Source: Eonycteris spelaea
Lineage: Eukaryota > Chordata > Mammalia > Chiroptera > Pteropodidae
NCBI GenBank assembly: GCA_003508835.1
Contig: PUFA01000203.1
Span: 1,084,501 to 1,148,500 of the forward strand
Reading direction: 5' to 3'
DNA: 64,000 nt
Part shown: positions 57,615-64,000 of the stretch, piece after piece
Layout of the letters: the number at the start of each line of letters is the position of its first letter
Position numbering within the stretch: the first letter of the stretch is position 1
Program-made: the position numbers and the translations under genes
The notes under the pieces: model-generated
Seen by the model: the letters and a program-made list of their open reading frames with translations, nothing else
Database searches by the model: none
What the model was told of the DNA's origin: nothing

Positions 57615-60600
57615 TTACTGAACCGGGGCCGGTGACTTCACAATAGGCTGCAAGATCAGGCCGGGAGGCTTCTTGCTTTCCCTCCCAGGAGCCAGACGTG
57701 TCACGGACGCTTGTAAATTTTCCAGAATGGCCATCTGCTGCTTGGCGAGCTGGGTCTGAAGCAGGAGGTTGGTATACATGCTTTCTAGGAGTCCCAGGCA
57801 TCCCTTGGGCTTGTGGTCCACTCCTGAAGGAAGAGCGATAGAGGCACACGGGGACCAAAGAGAGATTTTGTGAGTGTGGGAAGGGCTCCAACAAGAAGTC
57901 ACCTCTACTCTTCCCAGGTACAACTCGGCCCAGACACACTTTTGCTCAGCTGTCACCTTCTCAGCGAGGCCTAACTGGCCACCCTATTTTAACTGGAAAC
58001 CAGTCACTGGAGTGGACTCCTCCTCTCCCTTGCTGATTTTCCTGTAGTATTGATGATCGTATGACGTATTTTCTAGTTATCTATTCATCTGTCGTCTAAG
58101 CCCACCTTCTAGAACGCAAGCTCCGGGAAGGCAGGCGTTGTGTCCGGCGGGCTCACTGCCGTACCCCCGGCGCCTGGACAAGTGCCTGGCAGGTAGGTGT
58201 TCAATGAACATCAGATGAGTGAATGCACCGGCCTGAGTGAGGCCCAACTTCCCCTTTGAGAGCCAGGGGGGTGCCTCGGCCTTCTCCTACCTGACCGGCA
58301 TCTCACCAGCAGTGACCCGAAGTTCCTCCCGCTGTCCAACTTCAACCAGGCCTGCTGCGTCAGCCCATCTGTCTTAATGTTTTCAGCTACACTGTACGCA
58401 GCCAAGCCCTTCTTCACATTGGCAGTTCTCTATTGTTTGTGTCTTTATTGGTGCTGACTCTTCATTAAGCTCTAAGGTCCTCAGAAACAGGAGTTGTGAC
58501 TGGTCTAGTGCCATGTTAGGTTCCCCATAGGCAAGCTAAATGCCCCCTGACTTCTCCACGGGAGGATGAATGACTGATATTTGAAGAAACTAGCTAATAG
58601 TTACTATTTCCTTCCTTGGCCACTTTTCAACTAACCCTGTAAGCAAGCGATAAAATTTTCATTTCAGTCCTGCCTAGTCTAGCAAAGGTGCTAATGAGCA
58701 AGGAAACAACACAATCAGTAGAATCGGAAAGAAAACGAAATCAGTAGAACCGAATAATCAATATCCTACCAAGAGAAAATCCAGAGGTGGCTCACCCAGA
58801 GTTCGCACCAGGTCAATAGGAGAAAGCTCGGGCCACCTCCGCCACGCCAAGTCCATCTGGGAACCCTCCCGGCACCCTTACCTGAGTGCAGCTTTGCCGC
58901 CTGGACATTCAGGAAAGTGTCTGGTGGGGAACTTGCTTGAAGATTAGTAAAGCTGGGGGAGGGTCTGGCTCGACAAAGAGGCACAGCATTACTTTCCTCT
59001 TTGGCTGGAACAAAATCAGAAGCAATTCACCAGAGCTCATGCCAACAAGAGATGACCCTTCTCATCAGACCCTGGCAGCTGGTCTGCAAACGTGGGTGCC
59101 GGGGCCCTGCCCTGAGTAGCTTCAAAGAATGTTCTATAAGACACGCAAAAAAGACACCATAGTAGGGTGAAGAGAAGCCAAGCAGGGATGAGATAAGCTA
59201 AAATCTAGTTTGCTTATTTTTACAAGTTCTTATCGTGTGTGCTGCATGCTCCCCAGTGCACCAGATGCTATGGCGTCCGCGAAACATCTAAGACATGGTT
59301 TCCTAGGTGCTTAATAGCTAGTGAGGGAGTCAAATCAGGTGCTGAGGAAATGGTGACATAACAACACAAGGATGCAAACTACAAACCTGGCAAATGAGGC
59401 CTTTTATCTTGCAGTTCTACTAAATATCTAAGTACATGTAAAAATAAATGTTTTTGGAAAGGGAGAAGAGATCGGCATGAGTCAAACGGTCACAGATGGC
59501 TCCAGGTAGGTGGAGGATATTTGTGGGGACTTGAAAACAGCAGGTTTTTGCTGAATGGAAAAGGTATTTCAAGTAGAAGGAAAAGCACAGCAAGAGAAAA
59601 GGCAAGGAGGCGAGAATGTCACTGGAATGATGATATTCATCGTCATTAGGGGCGGGCCCTTTACAGCAGCAAACCAGAGACCTTAGGCTTTCTCTTGAAT
59701 ACAGTAAAAAGCCATTGAGACTTTAAGAATGAGAAAACATGACTAAAATCGTATTTTAATTCATCTATAGATATTAAAATGGGTCAGATGTTGGAAAAAG
59801 TTCTTAGATGGGAAAATAGGTAACTTTTGGCAAAAATAGCTGAGTTACAAGGAAAAATTGATTTGTAGGAAAAGGATGAGTCCTGTGAAAGACACGTGTT
59901 ATTTTTGTTTACTGAGCAACCCTTCCTCTGGGAAACTGTTCTTTCCCCAGACCCCAGTTCATACTGGTGGCCATACTGTGTGGACTGTATCAGGCCCCCG
60001 TCCCCAGCAGGAATAGGCATGGGACCCAGTCATGGCATCTTGGCCCCTTGGCAGCTGTGACTGATCCAGGGGGTAAGCAAGTGAGGCGAGTTGGGCCGGA
60101 GTCATTCTCTGGGATCGATATACAGATTCTGTGTCTGAGGGTTTCTTTCTTCTGACTTGCCATGATGCGAAGATGTGAAGTCAGGGCCAATGAAAACTAC
60201 TGAATTTTGCCAGCATGTCATGGGAAGCAGGTACGAGCAAGAGAGCAGAGACAAGGAGACAGGTGGACAGATGGACAGACACCTGCATGCACTGCACCCC
60301 AGTTCCAGTCCCCGAGGCCCTGATTTCACCCCTCTTCTTCCTAGTCTGTGGCATCTCAGCATCCCCCCCAAACGCACAAACCTCTGAATTTCTGACTAGA
60401 TAACAGAGGATGAGGTTGGGGAGCAGTAAAAGGAGGCAGGATAGAATAATAATAATTTTAAAAGGTGCTTTACATACAGTGTCATATATTTCTCAAAATG
60501 ACCCTATAAAGTAGGGTCATTAAAGCTTTACCCACATTTTATTTGCAAAAACTGAGGTTAGGAAATCTGGTCAAGATTCCACAATTAGCAGGTGCAGTGC

Positions 60601-61154
60601 CGGAATTAAATCCAGGCCTGTAGGCTCCAAAGTCATGCTCTTGACCACCACACAGTGCACTCTGCAAAATGACCTGGTTCACTGATGTCCAAGCTATGAC
60701 ACCATAAGCCTCTCAGGCGGCTACAGCTAAGGGGATTGTCAGGTGGCCTCAGGCACTTCCCTGGCCACCAGTGGGGCTGCCCTGCTCAAACTGAGTATCT
60801 GTTCACTAGTCCATAGTGTGTCTTCTGGGATCCCTGCATAAAGTCTTGTTCTAAGTATTAAGAGGAGCTTCAAAGGGGAATATTATATTCACTCTACATA
60901 TAATTATTGAGCACTTTTTATGTAACAGACCTAGTTCTAGGCACTGGGAACACAGCAATGTTCCGCTTTAATGAGAAATGCAGAATGAGGACAAATACTT
61001 TCCAATTCACCAGGTAACAGGAAAAAAACGTTCATACAACTAGAATCATTGCCCCAAATGCTGAGCAACTAGGGTCTGGCTTTTAAGGGGAGAGGGAAGT
61101 GGGGTCCCCGCACACACCTTTTCTGTTGGTAGGTTGGCTAGTATGCTGCTCCAT
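57615..61154 (-). CDS. TSACC: TSACC, TSSK6-activating co-chaperone (3 coding exons)
   Basis: The coding exons are 61154-61118 (starts [12 protein letters not shown], donor AAAAG|GTGTGT), 59004-58882 ([19 protein letters not shown]..., acceptor TTCCAG, donor CTCAG|GTAAGG) and 57823-57615 ([18 protein letters not shown]... ending SPAPVQ and TAA). They total 369 nt and join in frame to 122 residues, against about 125 in human. Splice phases agree at both junctions. The human protein as I remember it (MERHTSHPNRKVPAKEE..., ...VDHKPKECLGLLECMYANL...) matches along its length. The middle of the last exon ([18 protein letters not shown]) looks like a short amphipathic helix or coiled coil. The protein binds HSP70 and helps HSP90 activate the testis kinase TSSK6 needed for sperm chromatin condensation (established knowledge). 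Any upstream non-coding exon near the CCT3 CpG island is not resolved. Confidence 0.93.
57940..58230 (+). repeat. L2 3' end in TSACC intron 2
   Basis: It begins 'caccttctcagcgaggcct' and passes through 'agaacgcaagctccgggaaggcagg' to 'gtgcctggcaggtaggtgttcaatgaa', the characteristic L2 3' end. Confidence 0.75.
60440..60665 (-). repeat. MIR SINE in TSACC intron 1
   Basis: 'actgaggttaggaaatctgg...' through 'attccacaattagcagg' to 'ccaggcctgtaggctccaaag' is a reverse-oriented MIR, fairly complete. Confidence 0.6.
60880..61010 (+). repeat. Ancient interspersed repeat fragment
   Basis: 'attattgagcactttttatgtaacagacctagttctaggcactggg' is a diverged copy of the same family as the copy at 56505-56790. 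Confidence 0.5.
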
Positions 61155-61719
61155 CTGAACACCAACAGGTGTGATGCCTGGGAAAGAATCACAGGGTCAC
61201 AGGGTCACCAACCCATGCTATCATTTTACTATTGACAGTTGCAGCAGGTCCCCGGATGTTCTGATTTGGGGAAGAAAGTGTACTCTTTTATTTTATGGCT
61301 AAGTATAAGTGACTCTTGAATTGTTCTTGCTCTCATGATCCCTTCACTAGTTCGGAATACCAATGTTCCCATCATTACTGCCTTTTATCTGGAAAAAAAG
61401 GTAATTGGATCAACCCTAACTCTACGAATGGGGAATTACTCTGTACTCTCCACGTCTGGCTTCCGTAATGCCAGCCCTATTCCTGTCCTGTAAGGTCATC
61501 TTAAAGCTCTGGCTGCAGTCGTCTCTAACCCACCGGCAGTTGAGTGGATCAAGCAGGGAAGGGGAGGCGAAGGGCGCGGAGAAAAAAAAATCCGCAAACC
61601 CTACGGGGAACTTTTGAGAAAATGTTTGGACGGGATAACTCGGGGTAAAGCAAGCTACCACCCTCCGGCAGCGCTCAGGGCCTCGGCAAGAAGCACATGC
61701 CTGGGAAAGGGGAGGTCCA

Positions 61720-62650
61720 CGTACAGCACCAGCCCCCGGGGAACGAACCACAACTCCCGGTTCCCCCCGCAGCCGCGCCGCCAGGTCTCTCCTTCCGGGG
61801 ATGCGGTCCCGCCCCGCCATTCCTCCCCGTTGCTAAGCGGGAACCAGAAAGGGGAAACTGTCACGCCTTTCTTGACCTTCGCGACCTGAGAGGAGCCGAG
61901 GCGCAGGCCAGAGCACGGAGCCCAGCGGCGGTGCTGACTGAAAGGCTCACGCCCAGCATCCGCCGGCGCTGTTGACACGCATGCGCAGAGGCGCGCCGGC
62001 CAACGGCCCGAGTCCTTGGCGCTTGCGCCGTGGTTCGCGCTGCACGCGGCCGGGAGCGGCCGCGCTATTGCGCAAGCGCCGGCGCCCTCCCATTTCCACC
62101 GTCGCGCTCTCTCTACCTAGCTTGCCCTGACGTTCTTGCGTAGGGGCGGGGCTAAGAATGCCCATTGGTCTGCTTCCGTGCCGGTCAGCGAGGCGGGTGC
62201 GCTGATTGGCGGCGGCCCGGAAGGTAGCGGGTTAAGGTGTAAACCCTGAGGAGGCAGCGTTTTCTGGGCTTCTCTCAGATTCTCTCTCCAGAAGCTTCTG
62301 CCGGTTACCCCAGCTTTGGGTACCGGGCTCTGCATCGCGCCGCCATGATGGGCCACCGTCCCGTCCTCGTGCTCAGTGAGTTACGGGGAAGCGGGGGAGG
62401 GACGCCCTTTTGGCCCCACGGTCCACGCTCCTCAGGGCTGCCCCAGCCCAGCCCCGCCGCGGCCCGGCCGCCAGCCTTGCAGCCATTCTCATTCCGGGAG
62501 CCGCTGCTCCGCTTTCCTGTCATCCCTCAACCCGGTCCCTGTCTTCCCAGCGCAAACGGGCCCCGTCGCCGAGTCCCCCGTCTCCGCGGCCGCTCGCCTC
62601 GGGGCGCGCCTTCCCGCCCGCCTCCCTCTTCACCGCCCCCGCCTCCTTCC
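61720..62650. promoter_or_regulatory. Bidirectional CpG-island promoter of CCT3 and TSACC
   Basis: A CpG island lies between two divergent genes, 1.2 kb between start codons. An NRF1-type CGCATGCGCA is at 61978-61987, a TTGCGCAA palindrome at 62068-62075, a GC box at 62143-62153, and inverted CCAAT boxes (ATTGG) at 62164-62168 and 62205-62209, about 41 bp apart (NF-Y type). No TATA box was seen. The CCAAT pair is about 140-180 bp upstream of the CCT3 ATG, which suits dispersed start sites near 62230-62290. Confidence 0.85.
62345..62375 (+). CDS. CCT3: CCT3 first coding exon (chaperonin TRiC/CCT gamma subunit)
   Basis: The exon encodes MMGHRPVLVL plus the first base of a serine codon, identical to the N terminus of mammalian CCT3 (MMGHRPVLVLSQNTKRE...). 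The donor CTCA|GTGAGT (GT at 62376-62377) is consensus and its phase fits the known AGC serine. The ATG at 62345 is within GCCGCCATGATGG, a strong Kozak context, so the first ATG of the pair is chosen. CCT3 is one of eight subunits of the cytosolic TRiC ring that folds actin and tubulin. The 5' UTR probably begins near 62230-62290. Exon 2 (SQNTKRESGRKVQSG in human) is not in the window. Confidence 0.96.
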
Positions 62651-64000
62651 TGGCGTGATGTTCAGCGTGTAGGCCAAGGAATCCCGGCTTTTTCGCTTGG
62701 CCTGACTTTGTAACCTCGGTCCCTCCCTTAGTGGCTCGTGTGGCCTCGGTCAAACCGCTCAAGATCCCGTCTGTGTTATTGGGGCTAACGGTATTCCCCC
62801 GTGCAGCCCTGTGGGTCGAATGACATGAGTCGATAAACTGCTTAAAAGAGGGTCTGGCAAGCCGCGAGTGCTGTCCTTGGTCGCTTCAGTAACAGCCCTC
62901 TTGAATGTCCGCCTAGCGACCCCGCCTCGTTCCTGGAGTCGCTGCCTCCCTCGCTCGTCTGTCCTAGATGTCGTCGTTCCCACGCTGTTCCCCGCGTCGT
63001 AATCTTTCCCGCTAACCGGCTTGAGTTTTCCCAGATCTCTTGACTGGTTCCCTTGACCCTTCGGGAAGGCCCCAAATGTCTTTCTGAGTAATGAGTGCCA
63101 CCTCCGTGACCCTCCCTAGTGTGTGGCTCTTCTGCGCGTTACTTCGAATGCCACTGCAGGACCACCTAAGATGCCCAGCCAGCCCCTGGCCCTTGCTCAC
63201 CGTCTTCTGTGTGCAGGATGCCATTCAGAAATTGTATCCATGTTCTCTACACCTGGGAAATGACTGTTCTCAGAAAAAAATTTCAGGAAAACTGTTCTTT
63301 CTGATAAATCCATCAGAAAGGTTCATACGGGATTTAGCTCACCACTGTTTGAAGTAGGAACCTAAATCGTGAGAGTCGTTAATGTGTAGATTTGATAGGA
63401 CTGAATCAAACATTTTATACAGATTTAAATTGTAGGGACTGTATGATTTGGAGAGGAAGGAAAGGAGCCTGTGCCGTTTGGTTATAAGCCACTGGCTTGT
63501 CTCCATCGAGAGGCCCTGGGCGAGTGGGGCATTGTGCAGCCCATTTCGGGTCTGCATTACTCCCTGGCCTCAGTGGCAGTAACCAGTTGGGCTCCCCTAG
63601 TAAAGCATGTACACAGTTCTTACTGATGGTGAATGGGTTACTAGGCGTTCTTCTTACATCCAAGCATGGAGTGACTATGTCTTGCAAACCGGGACACTTT
63701 CGAAGAGTGTTCTCATCCCACAGCATGCTGTGGAGGCACTATCAGTAATTATGCTGAGACTGTCACGGTATGATTCTCCCCATCCAAGTAGGAAAATATG
63801 AACCCCCAAACTCCCCTTGTACGTAAAGCAGTGATTGATGCTTTTTTAGGGCCACTGGCTCTTTGAGAAACCCGATGGTAGCAGCAGATCCTCTTCCCAG
63901 ACACAAATGCAGTGTCTCCCGTTTTCCCCTGCAGCCTCAGGGCTTCACTTTCCTGCTGAGGCCCGTTCAGGAATCTCAGGCTGTGAGTCCTGGCTGTAAG
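62376..64000 (+). other. CCT3: CCT3 intron 1 (to window end)
   Basis: The first 300 bp belong to the CpG island. Thereafter it is ordinary single-copy sequence. No second CCT3 exon, repeat of note or other gene was recognised. Confidence 0.75.

Overview
This is vertebrate nuclear DNA from a placental mammal, not microbial. Genes are split by GT/AG introns, long GC-rich non-coding stretches are broken by CpG islands, and worn ancient repeats (MER5A, MIR, L2, old L1) are scattered throughout. The gene content matches human chromosome 1q22 read in the opposite direction: [MEF2D side] - MIR9-1 and its host transcript MIR9-1HG (C1orf61) - RHBG - TSACC - CCT3. I saw no young lineage-specific SINEs, so I do not name a species. 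The distance from MIR9-1 to CCT3 is about 36 kb, much shorter than I remember for human.

Layout. 1-15 kb: no recognisable gene; an orphan CpG island (about 0.65-1.7 kb) with NRF1-type palindromes, a second island near 11.6-12.7 kb, and old repeats. 15-39 kb: the MIR9-1 domain. The miR-9-1 hairpin is intact at 26421-26509 (+) inside a CpG island. Four host-transcript exons are proposed: two possible first exons (about 17.88 and 25.3 kb), an internal exon at 31635-31727 that resembles part of the human C1orf61 ORF, and a terminal exon at 38671 with an AATAAA signal. AT-rich islands carrying POU octamers, homeodomain, SOX and RFX motifs lie around it and look like neural enhancers. 39-51.9 kb: intergenic, with more such islands, a 5S rRNA-like insertion (43111-43229) and a gene-less CpG island near 49 kb. 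51.9-54.8 kb (-): remnants of RHBG, the Rh-family ammonium transporter, carrying frameshifts, an internal deletion and missing exons. 57.6-61.2 kb (-): TSACC, three coding exons that join in frame to 122 residues. 61.7-62.65 kb: a bidirectional CpG-island promoter shared with CCT3 (+), whose first coding exon is at 62345-62375; the rest of the window is CCT3 intron 1.

How it fits together. CCT3 is a housekeeping chaperonin subunit and TSACC a testis co-chaperone, arranged head to head. MIR9-1 is a neural microRNA embedded in a regulatory landscape. The main departure from the expected mammalian gene set is the decay of RHBG. Most long open frames here are by-products of GC-rich sequence, not genes.
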